Notes: generated by a model from the letters alone, not told the origin. A DNA stretch of 64,000 nucleotides from Paenibacillus pabuli (GCF_039831995.1 NZ_JBDOIO010000004.1:806001-870000), one strand, 5' to 3'. Positions 9,315 to 19,194 are shown, numbered from the stretch's first letter. Numbers and translations: made by a program.

Positions 9315-9728
9315 TGTATATTCTTCCTCATGATCCGCTTGGCGAACAGCTTCGGTCTGGCTGGTAGGTAATCATTCTGATGTTCACCACGGTTTCCAGA
9401 ATTTATAATGATTATATCGAAATGGAATGGAAGTTTAAAGGGGCGCTATATTTGTTTGCCAGATTCAGTGAAGGAAAATGGACCGACCCCCTCGCAGGAT
9501 GTTGGCAATTTTCGTAGGTTGGTTTGGAAGTCAAAGCAACAGATCTCGTCTATACTGTGGATTATCATCTAGGAAGTAAACAGATCCATATTTATCTATT
9601 GGTTATCCCACAAAAGCCTGCCCATTTGCTGATTGAAAGAGCTTTCATTTCGTCCGTATACTAGAGGTGTTAACGAGTTGAATGCTTTAATTAGGCGTTC
9701 ATCTTCAAATAGGAAGGAATGATATGAA
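9315..9728. other. Intergenic region between uppS and SDR gene
   Basis: The divergent region contains the SDR promoter at 9633-9662. No other gene or structure was recognised. Confidence 0.5.
9633..9662 (+). promoter_or_regulatory. Sigma-A promoter of the SDR gene
   Basis: TTGAAA (9633-9638), an 18-nt spacer and TATACT (9657-9662) lie 67 nt before the SDR start codon. Confidence 0.65.
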
Positions 9729-10499
9729 ATGGGCAGATTAACTGGAAAAGTTGCAATTATAACAGGTGCCGCGAGCGGCATGGGATTGGCAGGGGCTCAA
9801 TTGTTTGCCAGAGAAGGGGCTAAGGTTGTCGCTACCGATGTGGCTGTTGAAGCTTTGGAAGAGCAGGTGCAGCAGATCGTGTCGGCTGGCGGAGATGCCA
9901 TTGCGCTTAAGCTGGATGTATCGAGTCCGGAATCGTGGAACGCTGTTGTAGAAGAAACGGTAGCGAAATATGGTAAAATAGATATTCTGGTCAACAATGC
10001 CGGAATTCACATAGCCAAGGGGATTTTGGAGGCCGAGCTGGAAGATTGGGAGAAGGTCATGTCCATTAATGGCACAGGGGTATGGCTGGGTATGAAGGCG
10101 GTTATCCCTTACATGCAGCAGAATGGACAAGGCTCTATTGTTAATACATCGTCCATCGCTGCAATCATTGGCGGAATTGCAGACGCGCAGGGGGCAGCCT
10201 ATAGCGCTTCCAAAGGCTCTGTACGTTCACTGACCAAGCATGGTGCGCAGTGGTTTGCGAAAGACAATATACGGGTTAACTCTGTACATCCAGGTGCTGT
10301 ATTTACCGGCATGGTGGAAAAAGCAGGCATCAAGTCACAAGTGGAGATGGGTGAGCATTACAAAAATCTGGCTCCTCTGCCTCCGCATGCCGGAGAATCC
10401 ATGGATATCGCTTATGCCTATCTGTTCCTCGCTTCAGATGAATCGAAATTTATTACAGGCGTTGAGCTTCCTGTCGATGGCGGCTGGATTAGTAACTAG
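9729..10499 (+). CDS. Short-chain dehydrogenase/reductase (glucose/3-beta-hydroxysteroid type)
   Basis: 256-aa NAD(P)-dependent oxidoreductase of the classical SDR family. ATG at 9729 follows AGGAAGGA. Seen: Rossmann motif TGAASGMG (13-20), an Asp at the end of beta-2 (VVATDVA) suggesting NAD preference, NNAG (89-92), catalytic Ser in NTSSIAA, YSASK catalytic Tyr/Lys, PGAVFTGM after the active site, and the C-terminal FITGVELPVDGGW. Its substrate is not predictable. The convergent TetR-family gene downstream shares its terminator and could be its regulator, although it is not divergent. Confidence 0.9.
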   Translation: MGRLTGKVAIITGAASGMGLAGAQLFAREGAKVVATDVAVEALEEQVQQIVSAGGDAIALKLDVSSPESWNAVVEETVAKYGKIDILVNNAGIHIAKGILEAELEDWEKVMSINGTGVWLGMKAVIPYMQQNGQGSIVNTSSIAAIIGGIADAQGAAYSASKGSVRSLTKHGAQWFAKDNIRVNSVHPGAVFTGMVEKAGIKSQVEMGEHYKNLAPLPPHAGESMDIAYAYLFLASDESKFITGVELPVDGGWISN

Positions 10500-10528
10500 A
10501 CAATAGGATAATACGGCAGCTATTCGAA

Positions 10529-10566
10529 GGTACCACTCTCATGTTGAATGAGAGTGGTACCTCTTT
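10529..10566. terminator. Bidirectional terminator
   Basis: Perfect 14-bp stem GGTACCACTCTCAT / ATGAGAGTGGTACC with a 5-nt loop, then CTCTTTT. It serves the SDR gene on the + strand and the TetR gene on the - strand. Confidence 0.9.
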
Positions 10567-11210
10567 TATATGGGCAGGCCTAGTTTATGAACGTGGCCCG
10601 GGGCCAGATTCGAGCGATAAACCTCATTCGAGCGATTCATACGAGTAAATTCCAATAGCTGCTCTGCCATGTAAGTGGAACTGTATTTGAAGTTGCTCTG
10701 TACCCAGCCCGTAATAAGACCCAGAACGGCATTAGCCTGATAGCAGGCAAGGAGTTCCTTGTCGATCCTGGGATCCGGAGATATATCCGTTACGTCCTGC
10801 AGGTACAGGGTAATGAGCGTTTCATAGAGAGTATCCCGAAATCCCATAGGCATATGGGAATGAACAAGCAGGGTATAAAAGCTGGAATTGACAAGAACAT
10901 GGTCGAAGATTTTGATGGCTGAAGCACTCAAATCCTTGATCTCAAAATCATGGTAATGCTCATAAGGAGCTCGGTAAGCGGCTATCAGGTCATGGATCAC
11001 ATCGGTCAAAATTTCACGCAGCAAGTCTTCTTTGTATACATAATGTTTGTAAAATGTACTGCGATTCAAATCGGCCGATTTGACAATATCGGTGATGGTA
11101 ATGCTCTCCAGCGGTTTGCGTGACATCCATTCCAGAAGGGAAGCCTTCAGCGCCTGTTTGGATTTGTAAATTCTTCGATCTGTGTCTGATTCGGATGCAG
11201 ATTTATGCAT
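10566..11210 (-). CDS. TetR/AcrR-family transcriptional regulator
   Basis: 214 aa from the ATG at 11210, chosen because AAAGGAGGG lies 8 nt upstream; a GTG at 11216 is too close to that site. The N-terminal helix-turn-helix is seen as ITITDIVKSADLNRSTFYKHYVYKEDLL (about residues 37-64). The C-terminal ligand-binding part carries a TetR_C-like YHDFEIKDL...FDHVLVNSSFYTLLV region, as in DhaS-like regulators. It probably represses a nearby or its own gene; no clear operator was identified. Ligand unknown. Confidence 0.88.
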   Translation of the reverse strand: MHKSASESDTDRRIYKSKQALKASLLEWMSRKPLESITITDIVKSADLNRSTFYKHYVYKEDLLREILTDVIHDLIAAYRAPYEHYHDFEIKDLSASAIKIFDHVLVNSSFYTLLVHSHMPMGFRDTLYETLITLYLQDVTDISPDPRIDKELLACYQANAVLGLITGWVQSNFKYSSTYMAEQLLEFTRMNRSNEVYRSNLAPGHVHKLGLPI

Positions 11211-11374
11211 ATACACACCCTCCTTTGCTTATCAATAATACTTTTAATATGATGTGATTTTTTTGGCCAATAATACAAATATGTGAATATCTGGTGACTT
11301 TGATGTTGTATTTAGCCCACGGCGTAGCATTCTCCATTATAATAAACCAAAACGGACGAGGAGATGAACTTCAG

Positions 11375-11917
11375 TTGAGAAAAGGAATACTCATTGCTGC
11401 CTTATTCATTATAGTGGTGGGCTTAGGAATATATCTGATTGCTGACAATGTGCTAACCAAAGAAGCAGGCCCTCCTGAATCTACCAATGTCAAGGAACTG
11501 GTATACGATATCAGTACGGGCAAAGTCGAAACCAAATCGGCCTCCATTAATGCCACCCAGTTGGTCGTTACCGATAAGGATGATCAAACGACAACCTATG
11601 ATCTGCCTGAAGAAGAGTTCTTCCTTTCGATTGCACCCTATGTGGAGCAGACTCATCCTTGTGCCGTTCATAGTCTGACTGGGTGTCAGGGGGAGCTGAA
11701 GAACAAGGAGCTCCTGGTGACAATTCATGACTCCGAAGGGAATACATTTATGAAAGAAGAGCCGATGAAAACCGGAAAGAACGGATTTGTTGACCTGTGG
11801 GTACCGAGAAACCGAACATACTTGATTCGTATTGTCCATGATGGGAAGGTCGCAGAGTCCCAGCTGTCCACGTATGATCAGGATGATACGTGCATTACCA
11901 CGATGGAACTGAAATAG
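11375..11917 (+). CDS. cueP: CueP-like copper-binding exported protein
   Basis: 180 aa from a TTG start at 11375 (GGAG about 11 nt upstream; the reading frame continues to 11294 without a better site). An N-terminal membrane anchor or signal (RKGILIAALFIIVVGLGIYL) is followed by a domain with the CueP signature HPCAVHSLTGCQGEL and a C-terminal DTCITTMELK. In Salmonella CueP, three Cys (C96, C104, C172) bind copper in the periplasm; the 8-residue spacing of the first two and the third near the C-terminus match here. In this Gram-positive host it would act outside the membrane. No copper ATPase or CueR is adjacent. Confidence 0.82.
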   Translation: MRKGILIAALFIIVVGLGIYLIADNVLTKEAGPPESTNVKELVYDISTGKVETKSASINATQLVVTDKDDQTTTYDLPEEEFFLSIAPYVEQTHPCAVHSLTGCQGELKNKELLVTIHDSEGNTFMKEEPMKTGKNGFVDLWVPRNRTYLIRIVHDGKVAESQLSTYDQDDTCITTMELK

Positions 11918-12036
11918 CATTCAGTGGGATAGCCTTCAGATCCCCGTTGGAATCGTGGTGCTATTTTACAGGATGGAAGGCAACGCACGTTGATGAATAA
12001 TACTGCAAAGCTGTCATGTCGTGATGCTGGTTGAGA

Positions 12037-12066
12037 AGAGTCCATGGATAACCAGGGACTCTTTTT
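12037..12066 (+). terminator. Terminator after cueP-like gene
   Basis: AGAGTCCATGG pairs with CCAGGGACTCT with one mismatch, then TTTTT. Confidence 0.8.
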
Positions 12067-12128
12067 CTGTTTATCCCCATAAATGGGCAAGATGCAGAAT
12101 CTGTGGTCAGCGTATTGTCGCTTTTTCA

Positions 12129-12157
12129 TTGACAAAATGTGATTTCTGTCGCATAAT
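12129..12157 (+). promoter_or_regulatory. Promoter of the siderophore uptake operon
   Basis: TTGACA (12129-12134), a 17-nt spacer and CATAAT (12152-12157). Confidence 0.8.
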
Positions 12158-12166
12158 CCAAAATGT

Positions 12167-12185
12167 GATAATGATAATTATTATC
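12167..12185 (+). promoter_or_regulatory. Fur box
   Basis: GATAATGATAATTATTATC matches the classic 19-bp Fur box GATAATGATAATCATTATC at 18 of 19 positions. It covers about +4 to +22 of the predicted transcript, so iron-loaded Fur should block transcription. Confidence 0.92.
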
Positions 12186-12220
12186 AGATTAATACATACA
12201 AACAGGGGAGATTACAGTAC

Positions 12221-13237
12221 ATGAAAAAAAGCTTGAACGGACTACTATTATTGTTGGTTTTTGCTCTTACATTAGCAGGATGCGGTTCTGCAAGCACTAG
12301 CTCGAACGGATCAGCTGCGGATGCAGGTGAAGGTAATACTTCTGACAACACGCAGACGGAAGCGGCTTCCGGCCCTGTAACCGTTAAGCATAAACGCGGA
12401 GAGCTTACGCTGGACAAGCCGGCAGAGCGCGTGGTTACACTGGAATGGACATATACGGAAGATGTGGTTGCACTGGGCGTTCAACCGGTAGGTAATGCAG
12501 ACAATGCCAACTACAAAGTCTATGTCACTTCCGAAGCAGCCCTGGACGACAGTGTAACGGATATCGGTACACGTAGTGAGCCGAATCTGGAAGCTATTGC
12601 TGCTTTGAAGCCAGACCTCATCATTGCCAATGCAGATAATAATACAGCAGTCTACGATCAGCTTAATGCGATTGCACCAACGATGGAATTCGACCCTTAC
12701 GATGGTGATGGCTATAACTATGACAAAATGACAGATATCTTCAATAACATCGCAATTGCTCTTGGCAAAGAGGACAAAGCGAAACAAGTACTGGATGAAC
12801 TGGATCAACATTATGTAGAAGCTAAAGAAAAACTGGCTGCTGCCGGTAAAGAGAATTTCAATTTTGCGCTGACACAGGCATTTACGTATCAAAATGCAGC
12901 AAGTCTGCGTATGTTCACCGACAACTCGGTTGTTATTGGGACATTGAACAAGATCGGTTTGGTTAACGATTGGCAGCCGGAAAAGCTAGAGGGATATGGT
13001 TTCTCCACAGTGGGAATTGAATCCTTGTCTGATGTACAGGACAGTAACTTCATTTATATTACACAGCCAGACGATGACGTTTTTGGCACAGCAATGAAAG
13101 ATAACTCGGTTTGGAAAGAACTGAATTTCGTGAAGGAAAACCGCTTATATCAACTGGACAGCACAACATGGACATTTGGTGGACCCATCTCCTCCAAAGT
13201 GTTGGTTGACGGGGTTGTTGAGGCGATTACCAAATGA
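12221..13237 (+). CDS. Iron(III)-siderophore ABC transporter substrate-binding lipoprotein
   Basis: 338-aa FecB/BtuF-fold binding protein tethered outside the membrane. The signal peptide ends in a lipobox (LTLAGC), followed by a Ser/Gly/Asn-rich linker. The mature domain opens with VTVKHKRGELTLDKPAERVVTLEW and has the family motif NLEAIAALKPDLIIA. It ends WTFGGPISSKVLVDGVVEAI. It starts behind a promoter with a Fur box and overlaps the permease start by 4 nt (ATGA), so the two genes are co-translated. The cognate siderophore cannot be told, though the protein resembles YfiY/FecB-type binders of hydroxamate or citrate siderophores. Confidence 0.92.
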   Translation: MKKSLNGLLLLLVFALTLAGCGSASTSSNGSAADAGEGNTSDNTQTEAASGPVTVKHKRGELTLDKPAERVVTLEWTYTEDVVALGVQPVGNADNANYKVYVTSEAALDDSVTDIGTRSEPNLEAIAALKPDLIIANADNNTAVYDQLNAIAPTMEFDPYDGDGYNYDKMTDIFNNIAIALGKEDKAKQVLDELDQHYVEAKEKLAAAGKENFNFALTQAFTYQNAASLRMFTDNSVVIGTLNKIGLVNDWQPEKLEGYGFSTVGIESLSDVQDSNFIYITQPDDDVFGTAMKDNSVWKELNFVKENRLYQLDSTTWTFGGPISSKVLVDGVVEAITK

Positions 13238-15285
13238 GTTCAGTTCAGGGAACTAGGCCAGCGATGAACTGGCGCACCATAAGCATATATGGGGGCGGTC
13301 TAACCGCTCTCATCGTGCTTTTTTTTGTAAGTCTTTGTTATGGAGAGGCTTCCGTTCCATTGCACACCGTATGGGATGCTCTTACAGGCAGACAGAATAC
13401 GTTGGAACACAATATGATTTGGGATTTGCGTATGCCGCGTACGGTTATCGGCATTATCGCAGGAGGTGCGCTAGCTGTTGCCGGAGCGCTGCTGCAGACG
13501 ATCACTCGTAATCCCTTGGCTGCGTCAGACACGCTGGGCATTAATGCAGGTGCCTATTTTATTGTCGTGCTGGGAGCTATTCTCTTCCCGGGGGTACTCA
13601 ATCAATCGCCTTTTTTGTTCGCCGCTCTTGGCGGTCTGATTGCGGCATTTGCTGCTTATTTTATGGGTGGCGGACGGAAATCTAGTCCGGTTCGACTTGC
13701 GTTATCCGGTATGATCGTGTCGATGGTGCTTGGTTCATTTACAAGCGCACTGCATATTTTCTTCTCCATGGAAACGCAGGGACTATTCCTATGGGGTTCC
13801 GGAACACTCGTCCAGAATGACTGGAGCGGCGTCACTTATGTTTGGCCATGGGTCGTTGGCATAACCATTCTGGCGCTAATATTGTCCAGACAGTGGGATA
13901 TGCTTGAGCTGGATGAATCAACGGCGTCCTCTTTGGGTCAAAAGGTTGGACTGGCTCGTGCCGGCGGTTTGATCATCGCGGTTTTGCTGGCAGCGGTAAT
14001 TGTCAGCGTAATTGGGCCGATCGGCTTTGTGGGTCTGGTAGCACCCCATCTGGTTCGATTGAGTGGGGTGCGCTCCAACCGATTACTGTTACCCGGTGTT
14101 TTTATATGGGGAGCGGCTCTCCTCGTTGGAGCAGACGTGCTCGCCAAGATGGTACATAACTCCAGCATGGAGCTGCCGACAGGAGCTGTCATGGCGATTA
14201 TTGGTGCGCCATGGCTGATCTGGCTGGTTCTTACACGTATGAAAGCAGCGAACGGTTCAGGTATGTCATCTTCAATGAGCACAGGTGCGCCTTCACGCCG
14301 CTTTGCGTTCGGCCCGATGGCCGTATTGTTCTCAGTCATAACTATAGCTCTTATATTGCTTAGTACAATGTTTGGCGGTCTGCGAATTCCGCTGGCCGAT
14401 CTGCTGCCGAGTTTATTCCGATCTGATGGACTATTCTCCGCGGTAATTCAGCTTCGGATTCCGCGTACGCTTGTTGCTGCAGGTGCAGGAGCTGCACTGG
14501 CGATCAGCGGAGTGCTCATTCAGATGGCCGTGCGTAACCCGCTGGCGGATGCGTCTATCGTCGGTGTGTCCTCTGGGGCAGGGCTTGGAGCGATGATGGT
14601 CATCATTTTATGGCCGGGTCTGCCGATGTATCTGCTGCCAATCGCAGCAATTATCGGTGCGTCTATTGCGGCAGTGGTTGTGTTCTCCCTCTCCTGGAAG
14701 AAAGGACTGAATCCGTCTGCGGTTGTGCTGCTGGGGATCGCCATGTCGGCCATTGCTGGAGCAGGGATTCAGATTTTGATTGTTCGTGGCGCAGTATACG
14801 GCAGCAGCGGATATATCTGGTTGACAGGTAGTACCTATGCCCGTACGTGGGATCAGGTGAAGGTTATCGGTTTATTTTTGGTTGTTCTGGTTCCGCTGGC
14901 CTGGTGGCTGGCACGCCGATTCGAACTGTTGGTATTCGACGATAACAGTGCGTCAGGACTTGGACTGGGCGTACGCCGTACACGATTGTTGGCCATGACG
15001 ACGGGGGTGCTCTTGGCAGCGGGGGCTGTCGCTTGTGTAGGAACCGTCGGGTTTATCGGTTTGATTGCTCCACATATGGTGCGGTTGCTGACGGGACATA
15101 AGTTAAGACGGTCCATGTTTTTATCCGCACTCGCGGGTGCAGTGATGCTTGTGCTCGCTGATACAATTGGCAGAACAGTCATGGCGCCGACAGAGATTCC
15201 TTCAGGAATCCTTATTGCCCTGATTGGAACACCGTACTTCCTTTATTTGATGTACCGTTCCAACTGGCACAGACCAATGAAGTAA
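13234..15285 (+). CDS. Siderophore ABC permease, fused double FecCD (FhuB-like)
   Basis: 683-aa membrane protein made of two tandem FecCD permease halves (about 10-340 and 355-680). Each half has the repeated signatures: WDLRMPRTVIGIIAGGALAV with LLQTITRNPLAASDTLGIN in the first, and IQLRIPRTLVAAGAGAALAI with LIQMAVRNPLADASIVGV in the second. Each also has a GFVGLVAPHLVRL or GFIGLIAPHMVRL loop, the ATPase coupling site. One chain thus supplies the whole channel, as in E. coli FhuB. No ATPase gene follows, so a shared ATPase (FhuC/YusV type) encoded elsewhere is inferred. The gene is followed at once by a terminator. Confidence 0.93.
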   Translation: MSSVQGTRPAMNWRTISIYGGGLTALIVLFFVSLCYGEASVPLHTVWDALTGRQNTLEHNMIWDLRMPRTVIGIIAGGALAVAGALLQTITRNPLAASDTLGINAGAYFIVVLGAILFPGVLNQSPFLFAALGGLIAAFAAYFMGGGRKSSPVRLALSGMIVSMVLGSFTSALHIFFSMETQGLFLWGSGTLVQNDWSGVTYVWPWVVGITILALILSRQWDMLELDESTASSLGQKVGLARAGGLIIAVLLAAVIVSVIGPIGFVGLVAPHLVRLSGVRSNRLLLPGVFIWGAALLVGADVLAKMVHNSSMELPTGAVMAIIGAPWLIWLVLTRMKAANGSGMSSSMSTGAPSRRFAFGPMAVLFSVITIALILLSTMFGGLRIPLADLLPSLFRSDGLFSAVIQLRIPRTLVAAGAGAALAISGVLIQMAVRNPLADASIVGVSSGAGLGAMMVIILWPGLPMYLLPIAAIIGASIAAVVVFSLSWKKGLNPSAVVLLGIAMSAIAGAGIQILIVRGAVYGSSGYIWLTGSTYARTWDQVKVIGLFLVVLVPLAWWLARRFELLVFDDNSASGLGLGVRRTRLLAMTTGVLLAAGAVACVGTVGFIGLIAPHMVRLLTGHKLRRSMFLSALAGAVMLVLADTIGRTVMAPTEIPSGILIALIGTPYFLYLMYRSNWHRPMK

Positions 15286-15311
15286 ATGGATACAGTACAG
15301 GATTGGAAATG

Positions 15312-15342
15312 AAAAAAGCCCGCTTATGCAGCGGGCTTTTTT
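15312..15342. terminator. Bidirectional terminator
   Basis: AAAAAAGCCCGC, a 7-nt loop, GCGGGC and TTTTTT. It works on both strands, ending the permease transcript and probably that of the SLH gene. Confidence 0.9.
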
Positions 15343-15560
15343 GACGTTTATTTATTGATTTATACCGATAATTCTGATACAACGGTTCTACCGGAAACTG
15401 GATGAACTTCTCCTGAAGCTTTTTAGACAACTGAATCAGTTGCTGGGGGAACTCCACAACCTGTTCGACGATGCTGTCCACTTTTTGATAGATTGGGAGG
15501 TGGATAATTTCATGGAACTTATATCTGTTCAGGTCAACCAGTTCTTTCAAGAAGCATCCC
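15343..15560. other. 218-bp stretch with unresolved short reading frames
   Basis: Both strands carry an open, amphipathic-looking frame here. The reverse frame (LKELVDLNRYKFHEIIH...) runs through the terminator, so it is doubtful as a gene. The forward frame (RKLDELLLKLFRQLNQLLGE to QEASLRV, stop near 15571) has an internal ATG at about 15511 with GGGAGGTGG 8 nt upstream, which would give only 19 aa. I cannot decide whether either is expressed. Confidence 0.25.
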
Positions 15561-18500
15561 TTAGGGTGTAAGTGACTGTGGTATGTCAATAAACTTCATA
15601 TATTGCAGCATCCTGCTCAATACTGCCGCACTCTGAGCCCGGGTCGCCATTTCCTTAGGAGAAAACATATTGGCTGGCGTACCTTGCATCAAGCCTGCTT
15701 CCATCATTATGGACACTGGTTCGGAAGCCCACTCTGAAAGAGTGGTTCGATCGGCCAATACAGCCAGTACTTCCGTGTCCGGATGAGGCTGTATTCCTGC
15801 AAAAACTAATGCACGGGCGAGGACTGCAGCCATCTGTTCACGGGTAATGGTTGCATCCGGTCTAAACAAGCCATCATCAAAACCGTTGATTAAGCCTGCA
15901 GCCTGTGCAGTGCCCACGGCTCCAGCATACCATTGCTCTGCTGTAATATCGGCAAACACTGCTGTCGGCTGGTGCTCAGGCAATCCCAGAGAACGGACAA
16001 GCAATGCCGTGAATTCGGCACGTGTAATCTCTTTCTCTGGCGCAAAGGTGTCATCGTCTTCACCCTCGACAATGAATTTGTTCGCAAGCATTTCGACGTC
16101 GGATCGTCCCCAGTGATCCTTCATGTCCGCAAATGCATGATTCGCAGAGACGACTGCAAACATGCTGTTATGGGGTGTGAAGATGATGGCTTGTGCCTGC
16201 TGGGCGTCCATGGTAAACAGGGAAGGGGCAAAATGCATCTGATCTTCTGCATCAATCCACACGGCCGTTGACTTTTCGGGTTCAGCCTGTGAAGGGAGTG
16301 AAAGGATTCGTTTACTATATCCCTGATTAGAATGTCCTGTCTGCTTCCCATCGATATATAAGGCGAAGTTCATGGGGCTGCCGATGAGTTCATAGCCTTG
16401 CTTCGTCACCGCAGCATCCAGGGTGCTTACGATGCTGGGGGATGTTTTTCCAATACCTATGGTTACAGTCATACTGTCAGCCAGTGAGGGTAACATGTTC
16501 AAGGGCAGCTCATAGCTCACTCCATTGACTTCGAAGGTTATGCTGACCTCCGACTGCTTTTGCAGCATACTCCGTAGTGACGCGACCGGCAGATCCAGGA
16601 ATACGACAGGAGATTCCGTATGGAAACGGATCAGCATTTCCGATCTTGAACCGGCGAATGCTTGCACGAGAGAAGCCGCATCAGGCTTAAGGCGGATCGC
16701 TTCCTGACCGTCAGGGGCGGTCTCTGTTGAAGTTTTAACCTCGATATCGAGCCCGTTAATTTCCAGCTTGACCGTAGCTGAACCTGCGGCTGGCGACGGA
16801 ACAGTCGGGGACCCGGCCGATGACTCCGATCCTGATACAAGAGAAGGGGCTGGGGGAGTGCCAGGTGACGGTTGGGGCTCGGGTTGCGGAGTTGTAAGGG
16901 GCATTAACGTAATTTTGCCCACATCCACAGCCTGCTCCGCCAGTACTTCCACGCTTCGTTCTGCCGCATCATAACCTTTTGCGCTTATGATGAGAGTTCG
17001 GGTTCCGACAGGAATCTGTTCCAACGTAAAACCTCCCAGGTTATCCGTAAGTATATCAATGCTGTCTACGGAAACAGAGGCGCCCTCAAGTGGAGTCAAT
17101 CCCGTGCCGTATACAGAACCGGTGACTGTTCCAGCCTTGGGAAATACCGTGATGGTTGCCTTTGCCGTATAGGAGCCATCTTCGGATGTAACTTTAATAA
17201 TGGCTGTACCTTCAGCCACAGGCTGAACTTCCCCGTTCAGGTCCACGGTGGCAACAGTTTCATCACTGGAACTCCAGTGGAGTGTTTTGATAGTAGCGTC
17301 TTCTGGTTCAACGGTTGCTGTCAGTTTTGCCGAGGGCCCACCAGACGTGAGGTCCAGTTCAGCCCGCTCCAGATGAATACCACTGACAGGGACGAACTGA
17401 CGAATATGCTTTTGCTCTAGCACGAAGCGCTGCCACGCCTGAATGCGATAGTCTCCCTTATTGTCATCGTCTGTCACTTCAAATAGGATCACAACCTGTC
17501 CTGGACTTGCGGCAGGAATATCGGTACCAGAAATATAGGGTACTGCATCCTCAGGCAATGCATCGCCAACCAATGGAGGGTTAGGGTCCGAGGGATCCAA
17601 CGCATAGGCAAAGGTATGATCGGTTTGGGTTGGCACTGCTGTAATGCTTGTTGCGCCTACCTTCATTCCGGGCTGAACCTCTGCATCCGCAATACCTGGA
17701 GCCTTCGCTGCAACGACTAGTTGCAGAGCGCGTTCCGTTGTGGCGGACCCGGCATCCGACAGAGAGACGTTTACGGTGTACGTGCCGGATTGTATCGGTG
17801 TCCCTGTCAGCTCACCAGAAGGGCTCAAGCTTAATCCTTGGGGGAGTCCAGAGGCAGTCCAGGTAAGTCCTGCGCGTGCTCCGTCATAGCCAGCCAGATC
17901 AATGTAATAAGATTCATTCTGAAACGCCTGAGGCAGCTCGGTTGTTAATACTGCAGGGCGCAGATACGGATAGCCGTTGTTGATGGCAGGATGTATGTTC
18001 CAGGTATCTGTAAAATCCCATCCGGCATAAGTAGCCTGCTGCTTCATTTCTGTTGTAGTTCTCCCGTAGGTTTCGATAATGCTGTCAGCAAATAAAGCTG
18101 TCCCTGAGGTCATACCTGTGGTCATCGTGTCGAAGTATGAACCCGATATGTTTGTTTTGTACACATATCCACCGATCGCACCCCATTGTGAGTAGCTACT
18201 CGGATTCAGCGTGGAGATTGCACCAGTTGAATAGGTGTTTTTGACGATATTGTATTGATCTGTGATACTTAACTGATAACCTGTAATTCCTCCAGCATAT
18301 ATATGGGCATAAGGCTTGTTCTCTAGAGGCTCGTTAGCCAGATTACCGGTAAAATAAGATTCGCTTATGTGGCTCCCTGCCTGGGATCCTATAAGTCCAC
18401 CTCCATGCAAATTGTCAGATTCGCTTACCGTAACGGAAGCGGCTGAGGAAGAGTGAGACAGACGTGCATTGCTCAATAATCCTACGATGCCCCCTGTAGG

Positions 18501-19022
18501 GCTTATACTGCTGGAGATGTGCCCGCTCAGTACAGCTCCCTCCGTATATACATGATCAATGCTTCCCCCGGATTGAAAGCCTACGAGTGCACCTGTATTG
18601 GAGCCCCCTTTAATATCTGCCTCCAGGTTAATATATTGAATATGACCATTGGACTCACCCATAAAGCCGTTTGATAATCGGGTGTCATTATTTATAGCCA
18701 AGCCTGTGATCCAATGTCCCTGCCCGTCAAATGTACCACTGTACGGAGCGTATTCATTGCCACCAAACGGAATCCAGTTTATCCCCGACAAGTCGATATC
18801 CGCGGTTAGGCGGATGTTTTCTGTCAGGTAAAGTTCCTGATTATGGTTGATGTACACAAGCTGATCTTGGGTAGATACCTGGACCCAGCCGTTCTCAACA
18901 GGCGGGATGGAGCTTGATCCGCTTTGTTGGCCTTCTGCCTTCACAGAGGTGTACACACCCATTTGTCCCGCGCTAAGGATGATCACAAGCAGGATTTTCA
19001 TCATGGATGAACATTTCTTCAT
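15561..19022 (-). CDS. Large S-layer-anchored (SLH) surface protein with GLUG and Ig-like domains
   Basis: 1153 aa; ATG after AAGGGGAAG. Order: signal peptide (about 1-29); a beta-helix region with several GLUG-type repeats (GALVGFQSGGSIDHVY, GGIVGLLSNARLSHS, GGLIGSQAGSHISESYFTG; about 140-310); a putative Ig domain (SGLPQGLSLSPSGELTGTP; about 360-430); a Big_2 Ig-like domain (about 545-630); a carboxypeptidase-regulatory-like fold (VTGSVYGTGLTPLEGASVSV); a Pro/Ser linker; an unassigned module; and three C-terminal SLH domains (FADMKDHWGRSDVEML, FADITAEQWYAGAVGTAQ, and a diverged third, LADRTTLSEWASEPVSI). SLH domains bind pyruvylated cell-wall polymers. It is probably an adhesin or wall structural protein. 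It is divergent from a STAND regulator 148 nt away. Confidence 0.88.
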   Translation of the reverse strand: MKKCSSMMKILLVIILSAGQMGVYTSVKAEGQQSGSSSIPPVENGWVQVSTQDQLVYINHNQELYLTENIRLTADIDLSGINWIPFGGNEYAPYSGTFDGQGHWITGLAINNDTRLSNGFMGESNGHIQYINLEADIKGGSNTGALVGFQSGGSIDHVYTEGAVLSGHISSSISPTGGIVGLLSNARLSHSSSAASVTVSESDNLHGGGLIGSQAGSHISESYFTGNLANEPLENKPYAHIYAGGITGYQLSITDQYNIVKNTYSTGAISTLNPSSYSQWGAIGGYVYKTNISGSYFDTMTTGMTSGTALFADSIIETYGRTTTEMKQQATYAGWDFTDTWNIHPAINNGYPYLRPAVLTTELPQAFQNESYYIDLAGYDGARAGLTWTASGLPQGLSLSPSGELTGTPIQSGTYTVNVSLSDAGSATTERALQLVVAAKAPGIADAEVQPGMKVGATSITAVPTQTDHTFAYALDPSDPNPPLVGDALPEDAVPYISGTDIPAASPGQVVILFEVTDDDNKGDYRIQAWQRFVLEQKHIRQFVPVSGIHLERAELDLTSGGPSAKLTATVEPEDATIKTLHWSSSDETVATVDLNGEVQPVAEGTAIIKVTSEDGSYTAKATITVFPKAGTVTGSVYGTGLTPLEGASVSVDSIDILTDNLGGFTLEQIPVGTRTLIISAKGYDAAERSVEVLAEQAVDVGKITLMPLTTPQPEPQPSPGTPPAPSLVSGSESSAGSPTVPSPAAGSATVKLEINGLDIEVKTSTETAPDGQEAIRLKPDAASLVQAFAGSRSEMLIRFHTESPVVFLDLPVASLRSMLQKQSEVSITFEVNGVSYELPLNMLPSLADSMTVTIGIGKTSPSIVSTLDAAVTKQGYELIGSPMNFALYIDGKQTGHSNQGYSKRILSLPSQAEPEKSTAVWIDAEDQMHFAPSLFTMDAQQAQAIIFTPHNSMFAVVSANHAFADMKDHWGRSDVEMLANKFIVEGEDDDTFAPEKEITRAEFTALLVRSLGLPEHQPTAVFADITAEQWYAGAVGTAQAAGLINGFDDGLFRPDATITREQMAAVLARALVFAGIQPHPDTEVLAVLADRTTLSEWASEPVSIMMEAGLMQGTPANMFSPKEMATRAQSAAVLSRMLQYMKFIDIPQSLTP

Positions 19023-19194
19023 TTAAACTTCACTTCCCCTTTAGTATCTAGAAATAAAATTAGGATGTAACCGAAAAGAATTGTAGAACGTGAACGGTGA
19101 GAATCTGTGTCAATCAAAAACTAGTATAATATATTTTAAGTAACATGCTTGTCTCGTTTATGTCTCATAATTGAAACAGAAAGTAGTGTGCTGC

